Assembly: GCA_963698775.1 (NCBI GenBank)
Contig: CAVOSE010000034.1
Span: forward strand, 1-64,000
Reading direction: 5' to 3'
Source of the DNA: Thiohalocapsa sp963698775
Lineage (GTDB): Bacteria; Pseudomonadota; Gammaproteobacteria; Chromatiales; Chromatiaceae
Length of the DNA: 64,000 nucleotides
Shown here: positions 35,189 through 43,870 of the stretch, piece by piece
How positions within the stretch are numbered: the stretch's first letter is position 1
Layout of the letters: each line of letters starts with the position of its first letter
Position numbers and translations under genes: made by a program
The notes under the pieces: generated by a model
Database searches by the model: none
Told to the model about the DNA's origin: nothing
The model's input: the letters and a program-made list of their open reading frames with translations, nothing else

Positions 35189-37267
35189 TCAGTATCGCTG
35201 CGGCTGAGGGTTTAGGGCCGGCAGGTGCGCCTGGCGGACGCGGGCGGCGACGAGACTGCGCAGGGTGCCGGTCGCGGGGCGCAGGGCTTGGCGGAAGTCC
35301 CGCTTCCAGCGCACGAAATCGATGTCTTGGCGGTTGTAGAGGGCCGAGTCCAGCTGTTGCATCAGCCGCAGCACGTGCTCGCGGTCGGCGCCGGGGCGCA
35401 GGTCGACGATGCGGTCCGCCATGCGTGGCAGGGGCTCGCGGGCTTGCGCCTGGAGGTTGCGGCAGGCTTGCTGTTGGAACGCCAGGCACCAGGCGGCGGG
35501 ATCGACCGCGCTGTCCGCGGCGCGCGCGCATTGGTAGACGCGGGCGCTGCGGGGCTTGAGACCGGCCAGCAACGCGCCGGTACGGCGCAGCAATGGGGTT
35601 GGATTGAGCAAGCGTGCCGCTGCTGTTAACGCGCGTCCTGTGCTGACGCCCGCACCCGCCGCGGCCCGGGCCAGCCGGCTACGCAGGCGCGGCAGCATTG
35701 CCGCCGAGCCCGATGCCCGCTCTCTCTCGCCGTCAGTTGATGTCTGGCCGCGCAGCCAGACACCGCCCCAATAGCCGATCAGCAGCAATAGCACGCCCGC
35801 CAGCGGCAGCCAAAAGACCCGCCAATCGTCGTCGTCATGCGCGGCCTTGCGGCTGAAGCCGAAGGGGCCAGATTCGCCGGTGACGGAGAAGGTGCGGATC
35901 GGGACCGACGAGGCCTCGCGGCTGGCGGTATCGACGTTCCACCAGCCGAGGCGAAGCTCTGGCAGTTGCAGCCGTCCGCCGCGATGCGGTACCAGCGTGA
36001 AGTACTCGATACGTTTGCCGATCAGCGTGCTGCCGTTGGAGGCGAGCCGTGTGTCGGTCATGGTCTGCTCGCGATAGACGCGGAAGTCGTCCGAACGCAG
36101 CATCGACTCCAGCGACGGCAGTTGATCGCCGGTGGCGCCTTGGGCCTCCAACTCCAGGGTCAGGGTCACCGGCCGGCCGCGCTCCACCTCGCCGGTGCTG
36201 TCGAGGTCCGCCTTGATCTGCAAGCTCTGCAACGGTAGCCAGGGGCGTACGGCGGCCATCGGCGGGCGCACCTGGAGCCGTAGCGGTTCAGCGGCGACGG
36301 CCTCGAACGGGACGCCGCCGGCCAGCGTGCCGGTGACCTTGATCGGACCCACCTCCAGGTCGCCGTCGCGCAGCGGCGTCATGGCCATGACGAACTCATT
36401 GACGATGTCGCGACTATTGCCGCTGCCACGGGTGCTGGTCTTGGGGCCTTCGACCTTCTCGAACAGCACCTCGTCGATGGCAGTAAGGTCCGGCGACGCC
36501 GTGGCCAGGTTGCCGCTGCTGATGACGCGCAGCCGGACCAAGACATTTTGCTGCACGTAGGGCCGGTCTTCCGTCAACTGGACCTCGAGCCGAGGACCGG
36601 CGGTGGCCATGCCGCGGGGCTGTCCGTACTGGCTGTATTGTGGCGGTGCAAACTGGCCGCCCTGATACTGGCCGCCCTGATACTGGCTGCTCGGATATTG
36701 GCTACTCGGATATTGCCCGCCAGGGGATTGGCGGCTCGGAAGCTGGCCAGTTGGATACTGAGCGTTTGGATACTGGCCGGTTGGCACCTGGGTGCCGGTA
36801 TATTGACCCGGTCCAGGCGCGCCGAACGGCTGTTGCGCATACCCCGCCGGCGGTTGCCCCGGCGGGACCTGCGCCTGCGGATATTGCGCCGGGGGCCACT
36901 GGGCTTGCGGCCATTGGGTTTGGGGAGGTTGGCCAGGGGACCAGGGCACCGCCGGATAGCTCCCCGGCTGGATCTGTTCTGGTTGCGTCTGTCCGCTGGC
37001 TGGTGCGCTGGCTGGTGCGCTGGCCGCCGGGGCTTGTGCACCGGGCGGCGCGGCTTGATAGGGGGCGGGCTGCCATGGCGGCGCGCCGCGCGCGTTGTTC
37101 TGATCCATGGGTCGGAACTGCCAGGGCTGATACTGCGGCTGCGCCAGTGCGGCGCCGAACGCTGCCAGCAGTAGCCAGAAGACGAGCGTCGCTGCGCCGA
37201 GGTCTGGCCCATGTCGCCGGAACTTGGCCCATGCCACTTGGCGCTTCTTCCGGCTGAGTGCTACCAC
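35189..37267 (-). CDS. batD: BatD-type protein with Pro/Gln-rich N-terminal tract
   Basis: The 692 residues begin at a GTG that overlaps the stop of batC (GTGGTAG). A membrane segment (LVFWLLLAAFGAALA) is followed by about 170 residues of Pro, Gln, Tyr, Gly and Ala repeats of the type GQYPSSQYPSSQYQGGQYQG. From about residue 220 the BatD beta-sandwich begins: RLEVQLTEDRPYVQQNVLVR, the TSTRGSGNSRDIVNEFVMAM region and LGWWNVDTASREASSVPIRT. A second membrane helix (VFWLPLAGVLLLLIGYWGGV) and a cytoplasmic C-terminal domain follow. Bat proteins were named for aerotolerance in Bacteroides, but their role elsewhere is open; they work with a MoxR ATPase and VWA proteins. The Pro/Gln tract is unusual for BatD. 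Confidence 0.88.
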   Translation of the reverse strand: MVALSRKKRQVAWAKFRRHGPDLGAATLVFWLLLAAFGAALAQPQYQPWQFRPMDQNNARGAPPWQPAPYQAAPPGAQAPAASAPASAPASGQTQPEQIQPGSYPAVPWSPGQPPQTQWPQAQWPPAQYPQAQVPPGQPPAGYAQQPFGAPGPGQYTGTQVPTGQYPNAQYPTGQLPSRQSPGGQYPSSQYPSSQYQGGQYQGGQFAPPQYSQYGQPRGMATAGPRLEVQLTEDRPYVQQNVLVRLRVISSGNLATASPDLTAIDEVLFEKVEGPKTSTRGSGNSRDIVNEFVMAMTPLRDGDLEVGPIKVTGTLAGGVPFEAVAAEPLRLQVRPPMAAVRPWLPLQSLQIKADLDSTGEVERGRPVTLTLELEAQGATGDQLPSLESMLRSDDFRVYREQTMTDTRLASNGSTLIGKRIEYFTLVPHRGGRLQLPELRLGWWNVDTASREASSVPIRTFSVTGESGPFGFSRKAAHDDDDWRVFWLPLAGVLLLLIGYWGGVWLRGQTSTDGERERASGSAAMLPRLRSRLARAAAGAGVSTGRALTAAARLLNPTPLLRRTGALLAGLKPRSARVYQCARAADSAVDPAAWCLAFQQQACRNLQAQAREPLPRMADRIVDLRPGADREHVLRLMQQLDSALYNRQDIDFVRWKRDFRQALRPATGTLRSLVAARVRQAHLPALNPQPQRY

Positions 37268-39015
37268 GGCCTGCTCTCCTGCAACTGGCCGCCGGACTCA
37301 CGCATCTGGCGCACCTCCTCAATGATGAACTGGTTGCGCATCAACAACGACGGGTCACCTTCGATCTGTTCCAGGCGCTGCTCCATGATGGCCATGCCGG
37401 GCCCAATCGCCTGTTCACCGCCCAAGGCGGGCGTGTCGCTGAGCCCCAACTCGGGGTCGAGGCCAGACCAGGGCAGTGCGCCTTGCTGGTCGAACCGCTC
37501 CACCGCCTCCGACTCCGCGGCGGCATCGCTCAGGTCCGCCTCGCCCTGATCTGGCTGCAGGTCTGGCTTCAGATCCGGCGGTGGCGGTGGGCCGCCCGCT
37601 CGTCGCTGCTGCTCTGAATCCGGCGGCGTCTCGGGCTCGGCGTCGCCGCGCCGATCCTGTTCCCAGTCCTGCTCGGTTTCCTGCTCGGGCTGCTGTTCGG
37701 CTGTTGGGCCGGGTGGTTCGCGTTCGCCGCCGGCGATCTCCTCGGGCTGGTCGCCGCCAGCACCGGCCTGCTCCCGTTCGAGATCCGGTTCGGGAGGCTC
37801 GGCCTTGCCCTCGGCGTCCTCCTTCGGCAGTTCGCCGCCTTCCTCGGCGTTGTCGCGTTGCTCGGTATCCTGACCACTGTCGGCGTCGTCGCGGGGCTCG
37901 CGGTCGCCGCCGGCAGTCTCGTCCTGGCTTGCCTGCTCACCCTCCGCGGTCTCGCTGTCGCTGTCGTCGCGCTGCTCCTTGCCGGCTGCGTCGGTGGGCT
38001 CGCGCTGCTGGTCGCCGCCTTCGGTGTCTTCCGGCTGTTGATCGCCAGTGGCACCGCCGGTGTTTTCTCCGGTCTCGTCGTCGCCTTGGGCCTCGCTTGC
38101 TTCGCCCGTATCCCCGCCAGCATCGGCCTGCTGTTGTGCGTCACCCTGACCATCTTGCTGTTCGGCGTCCTGTTCCTTGCCCGCGTCGGACTCCTGCTCC
38201 TGCTCTGCGCCCTCGCCGGACTCCTGCTGTTGGTCCTGCTCGCCGCCCTGTTGTTGCTGATCGCCCTGTTCGCCCTGTTCGCCTTCTTGTTGCTGCTCTC
38301 CGGCCTGCTCGCCCTGTTGCTCCTGCTCGCCTTCCTGCTCACCCTCCTGGTCGCCTTGTTGTTCCTGCTGCTCTTGCTGTTCCTCGCCTTGTTGCTGCTC
38401 GTCTTGTTCCTGCTCGCCCTGTTCCTGCTCGGGCTGCTGTTCGCCCTGTTGCTCTTGCTGCTCGCTACTTTGCGACGACTGCTGCTCCTCGGACTGCTCC
38501 TCCGCTGCCTGATCTTGTTCGTCCTGTTCAGACTCAGGTTCAGATTCGGGCTCGGATTCCGATTCCGGTTCCGGCGTTGCTTGCGGCTCCTCCTCGTCCT
38601 GCTCGAACGCCTGTTGCTCTTGCTTGGCGAGCAGGCCGCGCGCGAGGGCGAGATTGTGATGGGCGTCGTCGTGATCCGGGTCGGCGTTCAACACCTGCTC
38701 ATAGGCGTCGATGGCGCCGACCAGGTCGCCCTGTTTGAAACGGGCGTTGCCGAGGTTGTAGCCGGCCCGTGTGGTCTGCTCGGATGTCTGCAGGGCTTGG
38801 GCAAACGCGGCTTCCGCCTCGGCGAAACGCTCGCCGCGATAGAGCGCGACACCACGTCGGAAGGCGTTGGAGAAGCCCTCGGCGGCGGCGTCAAAGTCGC
38901 CGGCCTCGAAACGAGCCAGCGCTTGCTGTTCGCTGTTGCTGAACCAATCGGCATAGGCCGTGGCCATGGCGATCGATACCAGCGCACCAGCCGCGATCAT
39001 GGCGCGAGCGATCAT
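37261..39015 (-). CDS. batC: BatC-type TPR protein with very large acidic Glu/Gln tract
   Basis: The 584 residues start with a signal or anchor (MIARAMIAAGALVSIAMATA) and TPR units at about residues 40-125 (RGERFAEAEAAFAQALQTSE; RAGYNLGNARFKQGDLVGAI; DAYEQVLNADPDHDDAHHNL). These are followed by roughly 330 residues made almost only of Glu, Gln, Asp, Gly, Ala and Ser. Typical pieces are QQGEQQPEQEQGEQEQDEQQ and GDQQQQGGEQDQQQESGEGA. A short conserved-looking end follows (GPGMAIMEQRLEQIEGDPSL; RNQFIIEEVRQMRESGGQLQ). BatC relatives often have a smaller charged tail. The tract is strongly negative and surely disordered. The ATG overlaps the stop of batB (ATGA). Short repeats in the DNA make length variation likely. 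Confidence 0.9.
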   Translation of the reverse strand: MIARAMIAAGALVSIAMATAYADWFSNSEQQALARFEAGDFDAAAEGFSNAFRRGVALYRGERFAEAEAAFAQALQTSEQTTRAGYNLGNARFKQGDLVGAIDAYEQVLNADPDHDDAHHNLALARGLLAKQEQQAFEQDEEEPQATPEPESESEPESEPESEQDEQDQAAEEQSEEQQSSQSSEQQEQQGEQQPEQEQGEQEQDEQQQGEEQQEQQEQQGDQEGEQEGEQEQQGEQAGEQQQEGEQGEQGDQQQQGGEQDQQQESGEGAEQEQESDAGKEQDAEQQDGQGDAQQQADAGGDTGEASEAQGDDETGENTGGATGDQQPEDTEGGDQQREPTDAAGKEQRDDSDSETAEGEQASQDETAGGDREPRDDADSGQDTEQRDNAEEGGELPKEDAEGKAEPPEPDLEREQAGAGGDQPEEIAGGEREPPGPTAEQQPEQETEQDWEQDRRGDAEPETPPDSEQQRRAGGPPPPPDLKPDLQPDQGEADLSDAAAESEAVERFDQQGALPWSGLDPELGLSDTPALGGEQAIGPGMAIMEQRLEQIEGDPSLLMRNQFIIEEVRQMRESGGQLQESRPW

Positions 39016-40127
39016 GTGCCTGCCCCTGGTCGGTCGACCGGCCGATTCGTCGGTCGCGCTGCCTGACCCGGTGGTTGATTTGGTGGGATGCCTTTCGCAG
39101 AACCCACCGCGGAAGCTGGAGGACGGGGCCGGCCCTTGAAACGCGGCAACAACAGCGCGGCGAGCAACAGCAAGGGCAGGTAGAAGCGCTCGTTCCAGAC
39201 GCGGGTACGCTCGTCGCCGGCCTTGGCCTGCGAACGGCTGACGGCGGAGGCATCGAGGATGGCCTGGGTATCGTCGTCGCGATAGTCGGCGAGCTGGTAG
39301 AGACCGTCGCCGGCCTCGGCCAGTGCGCGCAGTTGCTCCTGGTTCAGGCGTGAGCGCACCGGCTGGCCGGTTGGGTCGATCAGCGGTCGGCCGCGCGGAC
39401 CGGGCACATCGCCGCCGCCGTCGCTGCCGATGCCGAGCACATGCAAGCGGATACCGCGCTCCGCCAAGCCTTGCACGCGCGCTGCCAGCTCCGGCTCGTC
39501 GAAGTCACCGTCGCTGATCAGCAGCAGCGAGCGGGCGCTGTCCTCGGGCAGCGCGTCGAGCAGGACCTCGGCGCGGTCCAGCGCCTGATGCAGTCGGCTG
39601 CCCTGGAGTCGGGCGAGGCCGGTGGACAGCGCCGGCAGCGCCAGCAGGATGGTGCGGCTGTCCTCGGTGACCGGTGAGATCACGTGCGGCACCGAGGCAA
39701 AGGCGATCAGGCCGAGCCGCAGGCGCCGGTTTTGCATGATCAGGTCTTGTATCTCCTGGCGCGCCCGGCCGATCCGGCTGGGTGCGACGTCCGCGGTCTC
39801 CATAGAGCGAGAGATGTCGAGCAGGACCAGCAGGTTGTCGCCGGGCTGAAAGAGTCGAACATCCTCGTAGCTCCAGCGCGGCCCGGCCATGGCCGTCAGC
39901 AGCAACAGCCACAGACCGGCCCAGGCGAAATAGCGCCCCCAGCGCTCGGAGGCCTTCAGCGAGCGGCTGCCGCTCAGGTAGGGCAACAGATGCGGGTCGG
40001 CATAGCGATGTACTGGTCCCTTGGCGGCGCGGGCAGCGGTGCGCCATAGCCACCAGGCCACTGGCGGCAGCGCCAGCAGACCCCAGAACCAGGCGGGTTG
40101 GGCAAAATGGAAGCCGGTCTCAGGCAT
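39012..40127 (-). CDS. batB: BatB-type von Willebrand factor A domain membrane protein
   Basis: Start assigned to the ATG giving MPETGFHFAQPAWFWGLLAL, because it overlaps the end of batA by 8 bases and begins directly with the first membrane helix; a longer frame from 40274 lies wholly inside batA. The 371 residues have two N-terminal helices and a VWA domain whose metal-ion site is VLLDISRSME (Asp104, Ser106, Ser108). The other ligands lie in the ALSTGLARLQGSRL and LLLISDGDFDEPELA regions. A C-terminal membrane helix (FYLPLLLLAALLLPRFKGRP) follows. VWA proteins of this kind probably form complexes with BatA and the MoxR ATPase. Confidence 0.92.
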   Translation of the reverse strand: MPETGFHFAQPAWFWGLLALPPVAWWLWRTAARAAKGPVHRYADPHLLPYLSGSRSLKASERWGRYFAWAGLWLLLLTAMAGPRWSYEDVRLFQPGDNLLVLLDISRSMETADVAPSRIGRARQEIQDLIMQNRRLRLGLIAFASVPHVISPVTEDSRTILLALPALSTGLARLQGSRLHQALDRAEVLLDALPEDSARSLLLISDGDFDEPELAARVQGLAERGIRLHVLGIGSDGGGDVPGPRGRPLIDPTGQPVRSRLNQEQLRALAEAGDGLYQLADYRDDDTQAILDASAVSRSQAKAGDERTRVWNERFYLPLLLLAALLLPRFKGRPRPPASAVGSAKGIPPNQPPGQAARPTNRPVDRPGAGT

Positions 40128-41184
40128 TGGCGGTACCCCGTGCAAAGCGCCGCCGGCCTTCGGGGAACAGGCCCAGGCCAAGCAGGGCAAGCATTGCCAG
40201 GCCCAAGGGCCAGCGGTACAGCGGTTCCGGCAAGAACGCGGTGCGGGTCTCGGTCTCGGTCTTTTCGAGTTCACCGATTCGCAGCGAGATCTCCTCCAGC
40301 GCGCTGGTGTCGGTGGCGCGGAAATAGGCGCCGCCCGTGATGTCGGCGATGCGCTGCAGGGTGTCCTCGTCCATGGTCAGGTCATCCCAGTATTCGATCT
40401 TGCCCTCGTGCCGGATCGGGATACGCTCCTGCTTGCTACCGACGCCGATAACGTAGATGCGCACATCCGCGAGGCGTGCCAGCCCGGCGGCCTCCAGCGG
40501 CTGGAAGTTGCCGGCGGTGTTGTCGCCATCGGCGATCAGGATCATGACGCGGGAACCCTTGGGCCGATCGCGCAGCCGCTTGACGCCCAGCGCGATGGCA
40601 TCCCCCAGGGCGGTGCTGCCGCCGGCGATGCCCGGTTCGATGTCTTCCAGCAACTGATGAACGGCATTGCGGTCGATGGTGAGTGGGGACAGCACATAGG
40701 CGCCGCTGCCGAACAGCGTCAGCCCAATGCGGTCGCCAGCGCGTTGGTCGATAAAGCGGCCCATGACGCCCTTGACCACTTGCATTCGGTTCACCTGTCG
40801 ACCCTCGACGGTGAAATCGAGGGCGTCCATGGAGTGAGAGGCATCCACCGCGAGCATCAGGTCGTAGCCGGGGCTGGAGACCTCGGTGTGGGGCACCAGC
40901 CATTGCGGGCGCATCAGCGCCAGGATCAGCCCCAGCCAAAGCAGCAACAGCAGCAGCTTGTGCAGCCAGCCGGCGAGCTGGCGGCGCGGACTGCGGGCCT
41001 GATAGGCCGCCCGCAGTTCGTCGAGGTGCGGGTGCATCAGCGTCACGCGCTGGCCTTCGAGCGGTTCTTCCCGCGCTCTATCGGACTGCTCGCGCCACAG
41101 CAAGGGTAGGACTAGCGGCAACGGCAGCAGTAGGCCGAACCAGGGCCAATGGAATTCGAACAGGGGGAAGCCGAGCCATTCCAT
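40120..41184 (-). CDS. batA: BatA-type von Willebrand factor A domain membrane protein
   Basis: The 354 residues: N-terminal membrane segments (WPWFGLLLPLPLVLPLLW; LLLLLLWLGLILALMRPQWL), a VWA domain with the metal site AVDASHSM (Asp114, Ser116, Ser118), GSTALGDAIALGVKRLRDRP and VMILIADGDNTAGNFQPLEA, and a C-terminal helix (WPLGLAMLALLGLGLFPEGR). The sequence DITGGAYFRATDTSALEEIS is the BatA-type region after the VWA fold. A strong ribosome site (CAGGAG) precedes the ATG. It follows the DUF4381 gene by 15 bases, in an operon read on the minus strand from moxR to batD. Confidence 0.94.
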   Translation of the reverse strand: MEWLGFPLFEFHWPWFGLLLPLPLVLPLLWREQSDRAREEPLEGQRVTLMHPHLDELRAAYQARSPRRQLAGWLHKLLLLLLWLGLILALMRPQWLVPHTEVSSPGYDLMLAVDASHSMDALDFTVEGRQVNRMQVVKGVMGRFIDQRAGDRIGLTLFGSGAYVLSPLTIDRNAVHQLLEDIEPGIAGGSTALGDAIALGVKRLRDRPKGSRVMILIADGDNTAGNFQPLEAAGLARLADVRIYVIGVGSKQERIPIRHEGKIEYWDDLTMDEDTLQRIADITGGAYFRATDTSALEEISLRIGELEKTETETRTAFLPEPLYRWPLGLAMLALLGLGLFPEGRRRFARGTANA

Positions 41185-41199
41185 GATTGCGTGCTCCTG

Positions 41200-41832
41200 T
41201 CAGCGGCTTGCCGTGTCGCCAAGGCTGGTCGATGCGGCGCGACCAGGCCATCTCAAACCCGAAAACCGCCCCTTGAGCCATGCCACGACGCGCCGACCTC
41301 GGGACCCGGAATCCACCCGGACGGGCTTTGCCTGACCGGCGACCACCCATTCCATCGCGGCGTCGATGAGCCGAAGCAGCGCGTTCAGTTCGGCCTCGGT
41401 GCGTGCCGGTGGTGCGTACGGCGCTGCTAGCAACAGCCGTCCCTGGTCGCGCCAGTCGAAGCCCTTCGGGTCATGTTCGGCGAGCCAGCCGAGCCAGTCC
41501 GCGCCATGCAGTCCGGCGCAGGCGTTGCGGCCATGGCGCGCCATGGCGATGCGCCGCAGCAGTTCCGACAACTCCGAAGCTGTGTCCTTGACCGATGCAT
41601 CGGTGGCCTCGCGGCGCAACTGGCGCAGTTCGCGACCGGCGTCCCAGCGCCAACTGCCGAGGGTGATCAGCGGGATCGGCACCCGCAGGCGCCAAACCAG
41701 ATCGAACCGCCACAGTGCCAACGCCAACACTGCCAGCGCCGCCAGCAACAGCCACCAGCCCGGTGCCAGCGGCCACCAGGGGTTGCCAAGGACGGCATCG
41801 ATGTCGCGGAGTTGGGTGGCTTCGGGGAACAT
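41200..41832 (-). CDS. DUF4381 membrane protein
   Basis: The protein has 210 residues. One membrane helix (GWWLLLAALAVLALALWRFD) is preceded by the short motif LRDIDAVLGNPWWPLAPGWW, the usual start of DUF4381 proteins, and followed by a cytoplasmic helical domain with LSELLRRIAMARHGRNACAG and HGADWLGWLAEHDPKGFDW. DUF4381 genes regularly sit between DUF58 and the VWA genes in MoxR/Bat operons, as here; their role is not known. The C-terminal 50 residues are variable and basic. Confidence 0.88.
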   Translation of the reverse strand: MFPEATQLRDIDAVLGNPWWPLAPGWWLLLAALAVLALALWRFDLVWRLRVPIPLITLGSWRWDAGRELRQLRREATDASVKDTASELSELLRRIAMARHGRNACAGLHGADWLGWLAEHDPKGFDWRDQGRLLLAAPYAPPARTEAELNALLRLIDAAMEWVVAGQAKPVRVDSGSRGRRVVAWLKGRFSGLRWPGRAASTSLGDTASR

Positions 41833-41968
41833 GAGTGAAAGTTTGAAGGGTTGAAGGGTGAAGGGTGAAGTGGATAGAGATCGGTGGTCAGTTGCAGTTT
41901 GGCGGGCTGTTCAAATGTCTTTCTTCATCTTCATCTTCGTCTTTATTTCTAACTTCTAACTTTTTACT
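41833..41968 (-). repeat. A/T-rich simple-repeat spacer inside the bat operon
   Basis: The 136 bases separate DUF58 from DUF4381. Read on the plus strand they show TGAAGGG repeats (about 41849-41872), then CTTCATCTTCATCTTCGTC and TTCTAACTTCTAAC. Composition is far below the GC level of the flanking genes. All other gaps in this operon are under 30 bases or overlaps, so this is an insertion-like spacer. No gene and no clear promoter are seen in it. Confidence 0.65.
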
Positions 41969-42886
41969 TCAGACAGCTCTGCGGCGGGCGCGTTGTTCTA
42001 GGCTGTGGATCAGGCTGAGGTGGATCTCGCGGTCGGTGCGGATCGGCATCAGGATGATGTTGAGTCGGTTGGCGACGGCGGTCACCACTTCGCGACGGCG
42101 TTCCCAGGCGGCGCGATAGGCGCGTTGGGCGCCGACGTCGTCGGTGTCGATCTCGATCAGCGTGCCGTCGCTGCCGGTGAAGGTGGTCGCGCCCATGGAG
42201 GGGATCTCCCAGTCCGCCGGGTCGTCCACCGGCAGCAGCACCACGGCGTTGCGTTGCACCAGGTTGCCGAGCACCCGTTCCAGATCGCGCACGTCGCGAT
42301 TCAGGTCGGCGATGATGAACACCAGCGAGCCGGTGGGCAGGCCGCGGGTGGCGCGTTGCAGCGCGCCGGCGAGGCAGTCCACCGATGCAAGTGTCTCAGA
42401 CGCCGGCTGCGTCAGCGTGCGCAATAGCTGCCAGAGGGCGCGACGACCGCGGGCGGGACGAAAGTGTTGCAGCCCGACCTCCGGATCGCCGAACGCCATG
42501 CCGCCGACGCGATCCTGCAAGCGGCTGGCGGCCCAGCCGATCAGGGCCGCGGCGCGGGCCGCCTGCACGGTCTTGAAGGTGCCGCGGGTGCCGAACACCA
42601 TATGCGGGCCGCGATCGACACAGAGCACGACGCTGCGTTCGCGCTCCTCGCGAAACACCTTCAGATGCGGCTCGTTGGTGCGGGCGGTGACCTTCCAGTC
42701 CATGTAACGGATGTCGTCGCCCTCGCGGTACTCGCGCACCTCCTCGAAGTTCACGCCGGCACCGCGAAACACCGACGCATACAGCCCGGCGAAGGTGGAG
42801 TTGACCAGGTGATGCGACGGCATGCCCAGGGTGTGGGCCTGGTGCCGCAGCTCCAGCAGGTCGTCGAGGCGGGGGTAGAGACTCAC
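41969..42886 (-). CDS. DUF58 domain protein
   Basis: The 305 residues show the DUF58 core: VFRGAGVNFEEVREYREGDD with the following IRYMDWKVTART, the signature of the family, then NEPHLKVFREERERSVVLCV and DRGPHMVFGT, a VWA-like fold with a weakly conserved metal site. The protein has no N-terminal membrane helices, unlike some relatives. DUF58 proteins follow moxR genes in a great many bacteria. The start is a GTG 27 bases after the moxR stop. Confidence 0.93.
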   Translation of the reverse strand: MSLYPRLDDLLELRHQAHTLGMPSHHLVNSTFAGLYASVFRGAGVNFEEVREYREGDDIRYMDWKVTARTNEPHLKVFREERERSVVLCVDRGPHMVFGTRGTFKTVQAARAAALIGWAASRLQDRVGGMAFGDPEVGLQHFRPARGRRALWQLLRTLTQPASETLASVDCLAGALQRATRGLPTGSLVFIIADLNRDVRDLERVLGNLVQRNAVVLLPVDDPADWEIPSMGATTFTGSDGTLIEIDTDDVGAQRAYRAAWERRREVVTAVANRLNIILMPIRTDREIHLSLIHSLEQRARRRAV

Positions 42887-42913
42887 GGGTAGCGACTCAC
42901 TGGGAGCCCGCCG

Positions 42914-43870
42914 TCACGGGATCGCGACCAGGTTCAGCAGCCGGTTGATGAACTCGTCGGTGGTGATGCCCTCGGCCTCGGCCTCGAAGGTCAGCAGCAG
43001 CCGATGACGCAGGATCTCCGGGGCGACCAGCTGGATGTGATGGGGTGCGACGAAGTCGTCGCCGTCGAGCCAGGCGCGGGCGCGGGCGCAGCGGGCCAGC
43101 GCGATGCTGGCGCGGGGCGAGGCGCCGAAGCGGCACCAGCGGGCGAGGTCGTCGTCGTAGAGCTTCGGATTGCGGGTCGCCTGCACCAGATCGACGATAT
43201 AGCTGTGTAGCTTCGGGTCCAGGTACAGGCCGGCGACATCGCGGCGCATCGCGAACAGCTCGGCCTGGGTCAAGGGCTTGGCCGGCGGCGCATAGCTGTG
43301 TTGCTGCTGCTGGCCGTCCAGCTCCAAGATCTTCAGCTCCTCGTCGCGGGTCGGGTAGGTGACCACCGCCTGCATCAAGAAGCGGTCGAGCTGCGCCTCG
43401 GGCAGGTGATAGGTGCCTTCCTGCTCCACCGGGTTCTGCGTCGCCAGCACCATGAACAGCTTGGGCAGCGGATAGGTGCGTTGGCCGACCGTGATCTGGT
43501 GTTCGCCCATGGCCTCCAGCAGCGCCGACTGCACCTTGGCCGGGGCGCGGTTGACCTCGTCCGCCAGCAGCACGTTATGGAACAGCGGGCCCTGGCGGAA
43601 TTCGAACTCGCCCTTTTCGTGGCGATAGATGTCGGTGCCGATCAGGTCCGACGGCAGCAGGTCGGGCGTGAACTGGATGCGGTGGAAGTCGCCCTCGACC
43701 GCTTCGGCCAGCGCCTTCACGGCGGTGGTCTTGGCCAGGCCGGGCATGCCCTCCACCAGCAGGTGGCCGTCGCTCAGCAGGCACACCAGCATGCTATCGA
43801 TGAACTTTTGCTGGCCGATGATGCGAGACGCAATGTGCTCGCGAACCGATGCTAGATCTGCGGGAGTCAT
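42914..43870 (-). CDS. MoxR-family AAA+ ATPase
   Basis: The 318 residues have Walker A GMPGLAKT (41-48), Walker B LLADEVNRAP (Asp104, Glu105), sensor 1 in MVLATQNPVEQEGTYHLPEA, and the arginine finger region QLDRFLMQAVVTYPTRDEEL. A C-terminal lid follows (FGASPRASIALARCARARAW). MoxR ATPases act as chaperones that assemble or activate proteins containing VWA domains, such as BatA and BatB here. The chosen ATG gives MTPADLASVREHIASRIIGQ, the normal family start; a longer frame reaches upstream but without conservation. It is the first gene of the operon. Confidence 0.95.
   Translation of the reverse strand: MTPADLASVREHIASRIIGQQKFIDSMLVCLLSDGHLLVEGMPGLAKTTAVKALAEAVEGDFHRIQFTPDLLPSDLIGTDIYRHEKGEFEFRQGPLFHNVLLADEVNRAPAKVQSALLEAMGEHQITVGQRTYPLPKLFMVLATQNPVEQEGTYHLPEAQLDRFLMQAVVTYPTRDEELKILELDGQQQQHSYAPPAKPLTQAELFAMRRDVAGLYLDPKLHSYIVDLVQATRNPKLYDDDLARWCRFGASPRASIALARCARARAWLDGDDFVAPHHIQLVAPEILRHRLLLTFEAEAEGITTDEFINRLLNLVAIP

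Noticed and set aside
37858..39066. A 402-residue Leu/Ala/Val-rich open frame on the plus strand that looks like a membrane protein
   Set aside because: It is the reverse complement of the Glu/Gln repeat of BatC; CAG/GAG codons read backwards give Leu-rich strings. The overlaps between batB, batC and batD support the minus strand.
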